Shown here piece after piece: positions 1-8,867 of a stretch of DNA of 64,000 bases. The notes under the pieces were generated by a model. That model searched no databases. It was not told the origin of the DNA and saw nothing but the letters and a program-made list of their open reading frames with translations. The translations under genes were made by a program, and so were the position numbers. This DNA comes from Halovivax gelatinilyticus (GTDB lineage Archaea > Halobacteriota > Halobacteria > Halobacteriales > Natrialbaceae): contig NZ_CP101322.1 in the NCBI RefSeq assembly GCF_024300625.1, positions 1,935,992-1,999,991 on the forward strand, read 5' to 3'. How positions within the stretch are numbered: the first letter of the stretch is position 1; the number at the start of each line of letters is the position of its first letter.

Positions 1-2
1 AG

Positions 3-218
3 GCGGATCTGTCGATTCCGCGACCGGCCGACGCCGAGTCCGTCGCCGCCGCGCTGGAGCGAGCGATCGACGGCACGCCGGTGGCCGAATCGGGCTCGCT
101 CGTCGGGATCAGATCGCACGCGGACGGCGGTCGATCCGGCGACGAGCGCCCGACGGCGGATGGTGTCGACTCACCGAAGCCGCCCGAGCCGGACGGATCG
201 GAGTCGGACGACGACTGA
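3..218 (+). CDS. C-terminal end of an unidentified protein (partial)
   Basis: An open frame enters from the left edge and ends at the TGA at 216-218, giving 71 residues. It begins with a short helical-looking stretch containing ESVAAALERAIDG and ends in a hydrophilic tail rich in Asp, Pro, Ser and Gly (PKPPEPDGSESDDD), a common type of haloarchaeal C-terminus. Codon use, with G or C in most third positions, fits a real gene. The visible part holds no family motif, so no function is proposed. It is co-directional with uvrC, about 60 bases upstream of it. Confidence 0.55.
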   Translation, partial: ADLSIPRPADAESVAAALERAIDGTPVAESGSLVGIRSHADGGRSGDERPTADGVDSPKPPEPDGSESDDD

Positions 219-277
219 CCGTGCGAAGCGGTCACACCGCGTCAGGCTGAAAGCCCTCGACACCGTATCCGGGTTCG

Positions 278-2014
278 ATGCAGGCCGATCGGGTGCGCGA
301 GCGCGCGAGCGAACTCCCCGCCGAGCCGGGCGTCTACCAGTTCTTCGACGGGGAGACGACGCTCTACGTCGGCAAGGCCGTCGACGTCCGATCGCGAGTC
401 CGTTCGTACGCCGATCCGCGCGGTGCCCGGATCCAACGGATGGTCCGCGAGGCCGACTCGATCGACGTCGCCGTCACCGACACGGAGACGCAGGCGCTGC
501 TCCTCGAGGCGAACCTCATCAAGCGCCACCAGCCCCGGTACAACGTCCGGCTCAAAGACGACAAGTCCTACCCGATGGTCCAGCTCACCGACCACGAGGT
601 TCCGCGGATCGAGATCACGCGGGATCCCGCCGAAACCGCGACGGTATACGGTCCCTACACCGACAAGGGTCGGGTCGAGACGGTCGTGAAGGCGCTTCGC
701 GAAACCTACGGTCTCAGGGGCTGTTCCGATCACAAGTATCGCGGGCGGGACCGCCCGTGTCTCGACTACGAGATGGGGTTGTGTACCGCGCCCTGTACGG
801 GCGAGATCGATCCCGAGACGTACGCGGGCGACGTCGATATCGTCAAACGCTTCCTGGGGGGTGAGACGGGCGTCCTCGCGGATCCGCTCGGGACGGCCAT
901 GGCCGAGGCCGCCGAGGCGAACAACTTCGAACGCGCGGCCAACCTCCGCGACCGGCTGGCCGCCGTCGAGCGCTTTCACGGCGAGGGCGGCGAGGCCGTC
1001 CAGACCTACGACGACGAGCGGACCGTCGACGTCCTCGGCGTCGCGATCGAGGGCGAGAAAGCGACGGTCGCCCGGCTCCGCTCGGAGGGCGGCAAGCTCG
1101 TCGACCGCGATCGGTTCACCCTCGCCGCGCCGTACGGTGCCGACGAGGGCGTGCCGACCGTGATCGCCGCGTTCATCGTCCAGCACTACGCCGAGCGGAC
1201 GATGCCCGACGCTCTCCTCCTGCCCGAACGCCACGACGACGAGGAGGTCGCCGCCTGGCTCGACGCCGAAGGCGTCGCCGTCCGCGTCCCCGGCGTCGGG
1301 CGCGAGGCCAAGCTGGTCGAGTTGGCGCTGAAAAACGCCCGGCGAAACGTGGGTGGACGCGACGAGTGCGGGCTGCTCGCCGACGCGCTGGGGATCGACC
1401 GCGCCCGGCGGATCGAGGGCTTCGACGTGAGCCACGCCCAGGGGAAGTCGGCCGTCGGCAGCAACGTCACCTTCGTCGACGGCAGCGCCGAGACGGCCGA
1501 CTACCGGCGAAAGAAGCTCGACGATCGGAACGACGATTACGACAACATGGCCCAGCTGCTTCGCTGGCGTGCCGCCCGCGCCGTCGACGGTCGCGACGAC
1601 CGGCCCGACCCCGATCTCCTGCTGATCGACGGCGGAAAAGGACAGCTCGCGGCCGCCTGCGAGGCCCTCGAAGCCGAAGGGTGGGACGTCCCCGCCGTGG
1701 CCATCGCCAAGGCGGAAGAGCGGGTGATCACCCCCGACCGCGAGCACGCCTGGCCGAGCGACGCCCCGCACTTACACCTCCTCCAGCGGGTTCGCGACGA
1801 GTCTCACCGCTTTGCCGTCCAGTACCACCAGACCATCCGCGACGAAGTCAAAACGGTCCTGGACGACGTCCCCGGCATCGGCCCGGAGACGCGAAAGCGC
1901 CTGCTCGGTCGCTTTGGCAGCGTCGAGAACGTCCGCGAGGCGAGCGTCGACGACCTGACGAGCGTGGAGGGCGTCGGTTCCAAGACGGCCGAGACGCTGA
2001 AAGCGAGGTTGTAG
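278..2014 (+). CDS. uvrC: UvrABC excinuclease subunit C
   Basis: UvrC makes both incisions around bulky DNA lesions after UvrB has been loaded. The 578-residue product has the family layout. An N-terminal GIY-YIG nuclease domain (GVYQF near residue 18 and LYVGKA near 29) is followed by the conserved KDDKSYPM region near 107. A UVR motif that binds UvrB lies near 205-235 (AANLRDRL). The RNase H-like endonuclease domain contains GFDVSH and [10 protein letters not shown]. Two helix-hairpin-helix motifs close the protein ([13 protein letters not shown] and [12 protein letters not shown]). The length is normal for haloarchaeal UvrC. uvrB lies in the same window at 37066-39141 on the opposite strand; uvrA is not present. 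Confidence 0.97.
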   Translation: MQADRVRERASELPAEPGVYQFFDGETTLYVGKAVDVRSRVRSYADPRGARIQRMVREADSIDVAVTDTETQALLLEANLIKRHQPRYNVRLKDDKSYPMVQLTDHEVPRIEITRDPAETATVYGPYTDKGRVETVVKALRETYGLRGCSDHKYRGRDRPCLDYEMGLCTAPCTGEIDPETYAGDVDIVKRFLGGETGVLADPLGTAMAEAAEANNFERAANLRDRLAAVERFHGEGGEAVQTYDDERTVDVLGVAIEGEKATVARLRSEGGKLVDRDRFTLAAPYGADEGVPTVIAAFIVQHYAERTMPDALLLPERHDDEEVAAWLDAEGVAVRVPGVGREAKLVELALKNARRNVGGRDECGLLADALGIDRARRIEGFDVSHAQGKSAVGSNVTFVDGSAETADYRRKKLDDRNDDYDNMAQLLRWRAARAVDGRDDRPDPDLLLIDGGKGQLAAACEALEAEGWDVPAVAIAKAEERVITPDREHAWPSDAPHLHLLQRVRDESHRFAVQYHQTIRDEVKTVLDDVPGIGPETRKRLLGRFGSVENVREASVDDLTSVEGVGSKTAETLKARL

Positions 2015-2098
2015 CGCCGGCCCCCAATTCGACGTCTGGACTCTCACAACCGCTGGTGATCGGCAGTCCTATCTATTCGACCCGTGACTGTTCTGTCC

Positions 2099-2602
2099 AT
2101 GTACGCGTTCGTCCGCGGTGCGATCGTCCCGTTCTTTTCGATCTTCGTTCCGGGCGTCTGGTACGTCAACCGGAACCTGACCACCGCGGCGTTGGCGCCG
2201 ACCGTCGACCCCTCGCCAGGGTTGATCGTCGCCGGTCTCGCCGGTGTCGTCCTCGTCGCGACGATCGGCGCGGCGATCGGCTCCTGGCTCGCATCACCGA
2301 TCGTCGACTCGGAGGCCACGTCGCTCCCGGCTCGGGTGCTCGTCCCGCCGGTGGCCGCCCTGCCGGTGTTTCTCGGGTGTATGGCGATTCTGGGGCTGGC
2401 CGGAGCGGTCGTCTTTCTCGATCTGGGTCCCGGGTGGCTTCAGATACTCTCGCTCGCCCTGGCGACACCCCTCGCGCTTCCGTTCGTGGTGTTGGTGCCG
2501 CTCGCGATCCACTCTCACCTGGCGACGATAGTCGGGCTCGCGTGCATCCCGCTCTGGTGTTCGCTGGGTGCGACGTATACAGCCGGATCGGACGTCGTCT
2601 GA
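2099..2602 (+). CDS. Hypothetical multi-pass membrane protein
   Basis: The 167-residue product consists mainly of hydrophobic segments. About four or five membrane helices are visible, starting near residues 8, 45, 80, 105 and 140, with short polar links. I chose the ATG at 2099; an in-frame GTG at 2084 would add five residues. A TATA-like stretch (CTATTCGA, near 2072-2079) lies about 25 bases upstream, consistent with a leaderless mRNA. I recognise no family. It is convergent with the ABC exporter operon that ends at 2676. Confidence 0.7.
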   Translation: MYAFVRGAIVPFFSIFVPGVWYVNRNLTTAALAPTVDPSPGLIVAGLAGVVLVATIGAAIGSWLASPIVDSEATSLPARVLVPPVAALPVFLGCMAILGLAGAVVFLDLGPGWLQILSLALATPLALPFVVLVPLAIHSHLATIVGLACIPLWCSLGATYTAGSDVV

Positions 2603-2675
2603 TGGACGCGGTTCACGTTATGATCGTGGGGCCCTCTCGGTTCACCACCCGGTTCTGGTCCGTAGATCGCCGGAT

Positions 2676-3509
2676 TCACCCGATTTCCGCCCGCCGAAAT
2701 CGCGCGTATCCCACCCCGAGTGCCACGACCAGCCACGCCAGCAGGATCACGGGCATGAACCACTCCTGGAGGTAGAACGGGTCGCCGGGCTCGGGCGGCA
2801 TGGCGCCGTCTTCGGCGCGCTCGAAGAGGAAGCCGTTGGTCAGGCGGCTGTAGGCGAACGACGGACTCAGGTGGTAGACGAAGTCGTAGAGGGCCGGTCG
2901 CGCCGACAGGCCGAGGAGATCTTCGACGACGTAGGCGACGCTGTCGTGGGGATTGATTCCCGGCATGACCCACGCGATGGTGAAAAAGACGTAGACGCTG
3001 ACCACGCCGACCATCGCCCGCATCCGCGTCGCCGACAGCGCCGAGATGCCGACCGCGATCGCGACGTAGACGACGGCGAACCCGGCGACGAACGTCGACT
3101 GGGCGACGAGGTGTCCGATCGGCACCGATCCGAATCGGACGAGGGCGATCACTCCACCGACGGCCATCGCGACCGCCACGGCGACGACGGCGACGAGCGA
3201 CCGACTCACGAGTTTGCCCAAAAGGACGTCTCGGCGCCGGAGCGGCAATCCGAGCAGGTGTTTGATCCGACCCGTCTCGCGCTCGCCGGCGATCGCGAGG
3301 TAGCCGATCACCAGCGAGACGATCGGGACGTACCAGATGACGATCGCGTTCGTCGTCCAGAGAACGTCCTCGGCCGGCGCCGACCCGCTCTCGGAAGTCG
3401 TCGCCGCGACGAGTGCGACGAACGCGGAGAGCGACCCGATCGCCGCCAGGAGGACGTTCGATCGGCGCGCGTCGGTGATATCGCGGTGGGCGACGGCCAA
3501 CCAGCTCAT
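2676..3509 (-). CDS. ABC-2 type transporter permease
   Basis: This 277-residue protein has about six hydrophobic membrane segments, beginning near residues 20, 58, 108, 140, 175 and 250. A cytoplasmic stretch near residues 70-95 (ERETGRIKHLLGLPLRRRDVLLGK) is typical of ABC-2/NosY-type permeases of the Halobacteria. The gene follows its ATPase partner with a 4-base overlap (3506-3509), so the two are translationally coupled and should form one exporter. The substrate cannot be read from the sequence. Confidence 0.88.
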   Translation of the reverse strand: MSWLAVAHRDITDARRSNVLLAAIGSLSAFVALVAATTSESGSAPAEDVLWTTNAIVIWYVPIVSLVIGYLAIAGERETGRIKHLLGLPLRRRDVLLGKLVSRSLVAVVAVAVAMAVGGVIALVRFGSVPIGHLVAQSTFVAGFAVVYVAIAVGISALSATRMRAMVGVVSVYVFFTIAWVMPGINPHDSVAYVVEDLLGLSARPALYDFVYHLSPSFAYSRLTNGFLFERAEDGAMPPEPGDPFYLQEWFMPVILLAWLVVALGVGYARFRRAEIG

Positions 3510-4492
3510 GCCTGTACCTCCCGGCGTTTGCCGACGGATTCGTGAACCGAGTCATCGTCGACGTATCGTTCGAACAGCGTTTCGAGCGACGGTTCTCGCG
3601 TTTCGACGTCGACGAGCCGTCCCCGCTCGTCGGCGCGACGGATCGCGTCGATCCGGTCGCCAGGCGCCCGACACGTTACGTCCAGCCACCGGTCTGCGTC
3701 ACCGTCCCGCCGCGTCCGTGCGAGGCCGTTCCCTCGTGTCACGGCGGTAACGCCCTCGAGATCGTTCAGGCCGAGGTCGCCGATCGGTTCGGCGAACCCG
3801 AGCGACACCGTGAAGCCGACGCCTGGCAGGTCGCGAAGCCCTTCGATCGTGTCCTCTGCGACGAGGTGGCCCGAATCGAGGATTCCCACGCGGTCGCAGA
3901 CCGATTCGACGGACGAGAGCTGGTGACTCGAGAGGAATACGGTGGTTCCGTCGTCGACTTCTTCGCGGACGATATCGCGGATCTCGGCCTGTCCCGTCGG
4001 ATCGAGGCCGGTTCCCGGCTCGTCGAGGATCAGCAGGTCCGGTTCGCCCGCCAGCGCCATTCCGAGCGAGAGTCGCTGTCGCATTCCCTTCGAGTACTCC
4101 CTGACGTACCGCCGCTGGTCCGCTCGGTCGAGGCCGAGGCGGTCGAGGACGGCCTCCGGATCGACGTCGACGTCCCTGACCCGGCCGACGAAGGCGATAT
4201 GTTCGCGGCCGGTCGATCGCGGGTACAGGTCGGTCCCTTCGGGGAGCACGCCGATGCGTCGGCGGATCTCGCGTGACCCCTCACGGATGTCGTGGCCGAG
4301 GACGGTAGCCGTGCCCGTGGTCGGCTCGAGGAATCCGACCAACAGGTCGATCGTCGTCGACTTCCCCGCGCCGTTCGGCCCGAGAAAGCCGTAGGATTCG
4401 CCCCGTTCGACGGTCATGTCGAGGCCGTCGACGGCGACGACGTCGCCGAAGCGTTTCGTGAGTCCGTCCGTTTCGATTGCGGGTCCCATCAC
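3506..4492 (-). CDS. ABC transporter ATP-binding protein
   Basis: This is the 328-residue ATPase of an ABC-2 exporter. The Walker A motif GPNGAGKST is at residues 38-46, the ABC signature region is YSKGMRQRLSLGMAL near 135-149, and the Walker B/D-loop is LLILDEPGTGLDP. A switch histidine follows in the FLSSHQ motif. The C-terminal ~100 residues form the accessory domain usual for CcmA/NatA-like subunits. The permease gene overlaps its 3' end. A dyad repeat at 4528-4553 and a TATA-like box (plus-strand GTAAATTAGC at 4511-4520) precede the start, so transcription probably begins at or near the start codon under control of a dyad-binding regulator. Confidence 0.93.
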   Translation of the reverse strand: MMGPAIETDGLTKRFGDVVAVDGLDMTVERGESYGFLGPNGAGKSTTIDLLVGFLEPTTGTATVLGHDIREGSREIRRRIGVLPEGTDLYPRSTGREHIAFVGRVRDVDVDPEAVLDRLGLDRADQRRYVREYSKGMRQRLSLGMALAGEPDLLILDEPGTGLDPTGQAEIRDIVREEVDDGTTVFLSSHQLSSVESVCDRVGILDSGHLVAEDTIEGLRDLPGVGFTVSLGFAEPIGDLGLNDLEGVTAVTRGNGLARTRRDGDADRWLDVTCRAPGDRIDAIRRADERGRLVDVETREPSLETLFERYVDDDSVHESVGKRREVQA

Positions 4493-4527
4493 CGGGCACT
4501 TCGCAGGGTGGTAAATTAGCCGTCACG

Positions 4528-4553
4528 AACGCTCAAAACGAGTTTTGAGCGTT
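4528..4553. promoter_or_regulatory. Perfect 12-bp inverted repeat, candidate operator of the ABC exporter
   Basis: The arm AACGCTCAAAAC is followed by GA and then its exact reverse complement. The core fits TCAAA-N6-TTTGA (4533-4548). It sits just upstream of the TATA-like box of the ABC operon, about 40 bases ahead of the start codon. It also overlaps the stop codon of the membrane protein gene ending at 4552, so a 3'-end role cannot be excluded. The same 16-base pattern recurs at 5572-5587 ahead of a winged-helix regulator gene. Confidence 0.55.
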
Positions 4554-5511
4554 AGAACGGCCGAATTCGACCGACGGCGCCGCGAACTCGCTTGCGCCCA
4601 GTAGCCAGCAGGTCTTGACCGGAGGCGACCTCGACGTCCTCGCGGTCGACGACGGAGCTCACGTACATTGCCGTTCCGAGCACGACCCAGATCGCCTGGA
4701 GGGACAGCTGCGCCGCGGAGCCGAGGCCGACGAGCCAGGACGAGTCGAGGGTGTGACCGACGCCGGCGGCGGCGAACGCCGGTCCGACCGCGTACGGGGC
4801 CAGGATCGTGAGCGCGAATCCGCCGACCACGACCAGTAACCGACGTCGGTGGGTCGCCGTGATAGACCAGCTCATTCGGAGCGCCGTCAGCGGACCGTAG
4901 CCGCCAGCGACGCAGATTTCGGGGGCGAGCCAGCACTTGAAGATCACGGCGGCCATCGCCGAGCCGAAGACCAGCGGCGAGAACGCGGTGTCGAAGATGG
5001 CGGGCGTAACGACGCCGATTCCGAGCGCCATGTCTAGCGGGTAGACGACGGTGAAGATCGCCGTTACCGCGACGGTCGCTATCACCATCGCGATGCCGGC
5101 CACGAACAGGGTTCCGGCCATCGCCGCCAAGATAGCTGGAAGCCGTCGCAGTGTGTGACCGAGCGCCTGCCCCACCGTTTGACGAGTCCCCGACAACTCG
5201 CCGGCCGCAATCGTCGCAACGTAGCCGCGGAACGCGAGCGCCGGCACCACCGCGAGCAACGAGACGTCGAAGATGTTGGCGGAGTGGGTGGGAACCAGCC
5301 CAACACGGCGCTGGAACAGCTCGAGTCCGACGACGATGGCGACCGCGAGCATGATCGTCGCGTGACGTCTCACGACCCCGACGCTCCAGACGAGGTGATC
5401 TCCGAGCGTTCGCCGGTACACGACCGGATCGAGGCTCCGACATCGCAGACAGGCACAACCGTCAGCGTCCGCCCGGCGCTCGATCGGTTCCATCGCTACC
5501 GAGATGTCCAC
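4552..5511 (-). CDS. Hypothetical multi-pass membrane protein with N-terminal CxxC
   Basis: The 319-residue product begins with a short hydrophilic region containing the pair CACLRC (near residues 19-24), which could bind a metal. About six to seven membrane helices follow between residues 45 and 275, and the C-terminal tail is basic. The overall composition resembles haloarchaeal proteins of the DUF4013 or YIP1-like kind, but I see no decisive motif. It diverges from the winged-helix gene at 5638 across a 126-base gap that holds one TCAAA-N6-TTTGA site. It ends beside the ABC exporter promoter that carries the other site. It may therefore belong to the same regulon. Confidence 0.7.
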   Translation of the reverse strand: MDISVAMEPIERRADADGCACLRCRSLDPVVYRRTLGDHLVWSVGVVRRHATIMLAVAIVVGLELFQRRVGLVPTHSANIFDVSLLAVVPALAFRGYVATIAAGELSGTRQTVGQALGHTLRRLPAILAAMAGTLFVAGIAMVIATVAVTAIFTVVYPLDMALGIGVVTPAIFDTAFSPLVFGSAMAAVIFKCWLAPEICVAGGYGPLTALRMSWSITATHRRRLLVVVGGFALTILAPYAVGPAFAAAGVGHTLDSSWLVGLGSAAQLSLQAIWVVLGTAMYVSSVVDREDVEVASGQDLLATGRKRVRGAVGRIRPF

Positions 5512-5571
5512 CGTGATCGCACTTCAACCGCTCGACGGCCGCGAGTGGGACGAGTCGGTCCGGTCGATCGG

Positions 5572-5587
5572 TCAAAATCGCGTTTGA
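5572..5587. promoter_or_regulatory. Second TCAAA-N6-TTTGA site
   Basis: The sequence TCAAAATCGCGTTTGA matches the core of the dyad at 4533-4548 in both half-sites and in the 6-base spacing. It lies in the divergent promoter region between the membrane protein gene (start 5511) and the winged-helix regulator gene (start 5638), upstream of a TATA-like GATAAGGG near 5600. The position is right for autoregulation of the regulator and control of the divergent gene. Confidence 0.5.
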
Positions 5588-5637
5588 GCGACGGTAACCG
5601 ATAAGGGTCTCCCGAACGGACGTGACGGTACCGATCT

Positions 5638-6093
5638 ATGGGCCGGTTACTGCCGACGCGGACAGAGGTGACGATCGACCGGGACGACGAGCCACGATTG
5701 CTCTGTCTCGACGACGAGGAGACCGGCGACGTACTCGGTCGACTCGCATCCGACACCGGGCGGGAAATCGTCCAGACGATCTATGCGGAACCGATGTCGG
5801 CACAGGACCTCGCATCCACCCTCGATCGATCCGTTCAGAGCGTTTCGTATCACCTGGAGAAGCTAGAGGCGGTTGGCATCATCGAGGTACTCGACACCTG
5901 CTATTCAGAAAAGGGCCAGGAGATGGCCATTTACGGACCGCCGTCCGAACCGCTGGTGGTCTACGTCGGGATGTCCGACGACCAACGTGGTCTGCGCGCG
6001 GCGTTCGAACGCTTCGCCGGAGCGATCGGTCCCGTCGCGATTCTCATCGCCATTGGCGAGACCCTCTCGCGTCTGCTGGGCGGCGAGGAGTGA
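5638..6093 (+). CDS. ArsR-like winged-helix transcriptional regulator
   Basis: This is a 151-residue predicted DNA-binding protein. Residues 30-100 form a winged helix: a first helix with DVLGRLASDTGREIVQ, a helix-turn-helix around MSAQDLASTLDRSVQSVSYH, and a wing containing CYSEKGQEMAIYGPP. This last motif is common in a haloarchaeal ArsR/HTH_20 family. The C-terminal 25 residues are hydrophobic (AIGPVAILIAIGETLSRLL), so the protein may be membrane-associated or use this helix to dimerise. The TCAAA-N6-TTTGA site at 5572-5587 lies just upstream. I infer, without proof, that this regulator binds it. Confidence 0.85.
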   Translation: MGRLLPTRTEVTIDRDDEPRLLCLDDEETGDVLGRLASDTGREIVQTIYAEPMSAQDLASTLDRSVQSVSYHLEKLEAVGIIEVLDTCYSEKGQEMAIYGPPSEPLVVYVGMSDDQRGLRAAFERFAGAIGPVAILIAIGETLSRLLGGEE

Positions 6094-6142
6094 TCGAGCC
6101 AGAGGGGTGAGGACTTTGTATCTCGGTAACGTAGAACATCTC

Positions 6143-6439
6143 GTGTCAAACGACGACCCACTCGACGACCTGTTAGACGAACTCGACGCCCACGGCGATC
6201 TCGATACGGCCGAACAGGTGCTCTCGATCCGGATGGAAAAACGACGCTACGGAAAGCCGGTGACGATCGTCGAGGGGTTCGACCTGCCGGCCTCGGAGGT
6301 CAAATCGATCGCCTCGGATCTCAAGAGCGCGATGGGAACCGGCGGCACCATCGAGGAGGGTCGGATCGAACTGCAGGGAGATCATCGCGATCGCGTCCCT
6401 GCGCTACTTCGCGAACGCGGGTTTCAGGTCGACGCCTGA
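6143..6439 (+). CDS. SUI1/eIF1-family translation initiation factor (archaeal aIF1 type)
   Basis: The 98-residue product carries the SUI1 fold. An acidic N-terminus is followed by SIRMEKRRYGKPVTIVEGF, then SIASDLKSAMGTGGTIEEG and the ending IELQGDHRDRVPALLRERGF. These match the conserved blocks of archaeal aIF1 and bacterial YciH, which check start-codon pairing on the small ribosomal subunit. I set the start at the GTG at 6143 because homologs begin with a short acidic leader. An ATG far upstream in the same frame would run through the preceding gene and is not credible. A TATA-like TTTGTATC lies near 6115. Confidence 0.9.
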   Translation: MSNDDPLDDLLDELDAHGDLDTAEQVLSIRMEKRRYGKPVTIVEGFDLPASEVKSIASDLKSAMGTGGTIEEGRIELQGDHRDRVPALLRERGFQVDA

Positions 6440-6514
6440 TCGGACCCCGGAGACGCGCCACGGGGACCAACCACTCGGGCCAATCACTTTAGTCTCGGTC
6501 GGTGACGACCGAGT

Positions 6515-7015
6515 ATGGGACAGCGTCACATCGGTCTTCGACCGGCGACGGCCGCGGATCGCGAGCCGATTCGCGAGGTCGCTCGGGCGGCCTGGCACGA
6601 CACCTACGACGAACTCGACGCGGAGACGGTAGACGAGACCGTCGACGCGTGGTACGACGACGCGTCGTTCCGCGAGGCGCTCGATACGCCCGGGACCGCC
6701 GTTCTCGTCGCCGAATCTGACGGCGAGATCGTCGGGTTCACCCACGGCGTCGTCACCGAGAACGAGGGAGACGTCCTTCGGATGTACGTCCACCCCGACC
6801 ACCAGCGCCAGGGAATCGGCACCGCCCTCCACGAGCGGTTACGCACCGCGCTCGAGGACTTCAATATGGAACGGATGCGGGCGATCGACCTCGCCTCGAA
6901 CGAGGGTGGCCGGCGGTTCTACGAACACCTCGGATTCGAAGAAACCGGCGAGGGGACGGTCGAAATCGGCGGGAAACCCCGCCGCGAGGTCGTCTACACG
7001 CTCGAGTTTCCCTGA
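6515..7015 (+). CDS. GNAT-family N-acetyltransferase
   Basis: The 166-residue protein fits a single GNAT domain. The acetyl-CoA binding motif A is clear in VLRMYVHPDHQRQGIGTALHERL (near residues 88-110, with Q/RxxGxG/A), preceded by the strand VLVAESDGEIVGF. A late motif, ASNEGGRRFYEHLGFEETGEG, is the usual motif B. The N-terminal IGLRPATAADREPIREVARAAW is typical of RimI-like and small-molecule acetyltransferases. The substrate is unknown. It is a single gene with a TATA-like box (CACTTTAGT near 6486) about 28 bases upstream. Confidence 0.92.
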   Translation: MGQRHIGLRPATAADREPIREVARAAWHDTYDELDAETVDETVDAWYDDASFREALDTPGTAVLVAESDGEIVGFTHGVVTENEGDVLRMYVHPDHQRQGIGTALHERLRTALEDFNMERMRAIDLASNEGGRRFYEHLGFEETGEGTVEIGGKPRREVVYTLEFP

Positions 7016-7144
7016 TCGAGACGGTGAGTCCGATCGGTCGTGACCGAAGGGACGCCGCCGAAATTACTGGAGCGAATATATACTTCTTTCGGAATAACCA
7101 ACTTTTGCATGTAATTCATTACGACGTCTCTCGAATCGTCTCGT

Positions 7145-8383
7145 ATGGACGATTCCGATCGGTCGACCGGGTTCGACACCCGCGCGGTGACGGCGGGCGA
7201 GAAGGCGATGACCAGCCAGGGAGCGTTCGGCGACGTCGTCTCGCCGATCCACTTGGCGTCGACCTACGCGCTAGACGGCATCGATCCCTCGCTCGCACTC
7301 GAAGACGTCGATCCGGACGCCGGCGAATTTCTCTACTCGCGGCTCTCTAACCCGACCCGACGAACGCTCGAACGACAGTTGGCCGCCCTCGAAGGCGGCG
7401 AGCACGCGATGGCGTTCTCGTCTGGAACCGCGGCGATCGCCGCGCTCGGCCTCTCGATACTCGAACCGGGTGATCGGCTGGTCGCCTTCGAGGACCTCTA
7501 CGCGGGGACAAAGCGCATGTTCACCGAACTCTTCGCCGGCCGGTTCGACGTCGACGTCACCTTCGTCGACGCGACGGATGTAGACGCGGTCGCCGCCGCG
7601 GTAGACGACCGGACGGCGCTCGTCTGGCTCGAGACGCCGACGAACCCGCTGATCCGACTGTGTGACATCGAGGCGATTTCGGCGCTGGCCCACGATCACG
7701 GCGCGCTCGTCGGCGTGGACAACACGTTTCTCAGTCCGTACTTCCAGCGCCCGCTCGACCTCGGCGCCGACGTCGTCGCCCACAGCACGACGAAGTACGT
7801 AAACGGCCACAGCGACGCGATCGGCGGCGCAATCGTCACCGACGACGCGTCGCTCGCGGACGAACTGGCGCTCACCCAGCAGATCACCGCCGGAAGTATG
7901 CTCTCGCCGTTCGACAGCTACCTCACCCTCCGCGGGCTGAAGACGCTCCCGCTTCGCATGCGCCAGCACGAGCGAAACGCGATGGAACTCGCCGAGTTCC
8001 TCGAAGCCCACCCGGCCGTCTCCGAGGTGTACTATCCCGGACTGGAGTCACACCCACAGCACGACCTCGCGACGCGCCAGCAGTCGGGCTACGGCGGCGT
8101 CCTCTCGTTCGATCTCGCCGGCACGCAAGATGACGCCATAACCTTCCTCGAATCGCTCGACGAGTTCGCCCTCGCGGTGAGCTTAGGCGGCGTCGAATCG
8201 CTGATCGAACTCCCCGCCGCGATGACCCACGAGCCGCTCGATCCCGCCCAGCGCGAGGCGATCGGCATCACGGACACGCTCGTCCGGATGTCCGTCGGAA
8301 TCGAAGACGTAGCCGACCTGCGCGCGGATCTGGAGCAAGGGTTAGAACTGATCTCGACGCTGGAGTCGCCGGCGGACGATTAA
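7145..8383 (+). CDS. Trans-sulfuration PLP enzyme (cystathionine gamma-synthase/lyase family)
   Basis: The 412-residue protein belongs to the Cys/Met metabolism PLP family, which includes cystathionine gamma-synthase and gamma-lyase, O-acetylhomoserine sulfhydrylase and methionine gamma-lyase. The PLP lysine is K217 in AHSTTKYVNGHSD. Other hallmarks are YSRLSNPTRRTLERQLAALEGG (residues 65-86), FSSGTAAI, ETPTNPLIRLCDI and the VDNTFLSPY strand. Which reaction it catalyses cannot be told from motifs. The upstream gap contains an AT-rich promoter (GAATATATAC near 7074). The last ten codons are repeated, with synonymous changes, at 9284-9317 beyond the toxin-antitoxin pair. Confidence 0.93.
   Translation: MDDSDRSTGFDTRAVTAGEKAMTSQGAFGDVVSPIHLASTYALDGIDPSLALEDVDPDAGEFLYSRLSNPTRRTLERQLAALEGGEHAMAFSSGTAAIAALGLSILEPGDRLVAFEDLYAGTKRMFTELFAGRFDVDVTFVDATDVDAVAAAVDDRTALVWLETPTNPLIRLCDIEAISALAHDHGALVGVDNTFLSPYFQRPLDLGADVVAHSTTKYVNGHSDAIGGAIVTDDASLADELALTQQITAGSMLSPFDSYLTLRGLKTLPLRMRQHERNAMELAEFLEAHPAVSEVYYPGLESHPQHDLATRQQSGYGGVLSFDLAGTQDDAITFLESLDEFALAVSLGGVESLIELPAAMTHEPLDPAQREAIGITDTLVRMSVGIEDVADLRADLEQGLELISTLESPADD
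8350..8379 (+). repeat. 30-bp direct repeat, proximal copy
   Basis: This stretch beginning GATCTCGACGCTGGAG encodes the C-terminal residues STLESPAD of the PLP enzyme. It is identical over 30 bases to 9284-9313. The two copies are 934 bases apart and enclose exactly the two toxin-antitoxin genes. Confidence 0.9.
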
Positions 8384-8399
8384 CGGGTTCGGTGGACGG

Positions 8400-8867
8400 T
8401 TATTCGACGTACTCGATACGCAACTCCTCGCAGTTGAACCTGTTCGGTTCGAACTGCCCGAAGCGTTCGTCGTTCGTGTAGATCGTCGGCTCTCGTTCTC
8501 GATATTTGAACGCCAACACGAGTATCGGCACGTCTTTCGGTTGAACGCCGGTAACTCGGCCGAGAAGGTTCGTTCGAACACTGGAACGCCGTTCGTCTAG
8601 CAGTGATGCGGAGAAATCTCGACTGGACGGAGCTTCGATGAGGCCAGTCATTCGAGAGAGTCGGGTGAGAAACAGCGTCTGCAACTCGTCGCACTCGCCC
8701 GGGTTCAGTCCTGGTGTTCGTTCGAACGCGTTGAGGGCTTCTTGAACCATGTACGCAGAAATTGCGGAGATGGTCTCCCCGCGGTCGATTTCTGCCAGCA
8801 GTTTCCGTGCAGTCTCGTTGACTTCGAGCGTCCCGAACACCCAGAGGTTCGTATCGAGGATCTTCAC
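8400..8867 (-). CDS. PIN-domain toxin (VapC-like)
   Basis: This is a predicted 155-residue PIN-domain ribonuclease and probably the toxin of a type II pair. The acidic residues of the active site are visible: D5 in ILDTNLW, E43 in MVQEALNAF, D112 in KDVPILVLAF and D133 in TNDERF. The length is usual for VapC-like proteins. Translation starts at a GTG that overlaps the antitoxin stop codon (8864-8867, GTGA), so the two are coupled. Only 16 bases separate its stop from the PLP enzyme gene. It lies inside the segment bounded by the 30-base repeats. Confidence 0.88.
   Translation of the reverse strand: MKILDTNLWVFGTLEVNETARKLLAEIDRGETISAISAYMVQEALNAFERTPGLNPGECDELQTLFLTRLSRMTGLIEAPSSRDFSASLLDERRSSVRTNLLGRVTGVQPKDVPILVLAFKYREREPTIYTNDERFGQFEPNRFNCEELRIEYVE

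Noticed and set aside
242-1771. 509-codon frame antisense to uvrC
   Set aside because: It mirrors the third-codon GC bias of uvrC, contains no domain, and uvrC itself is certain.
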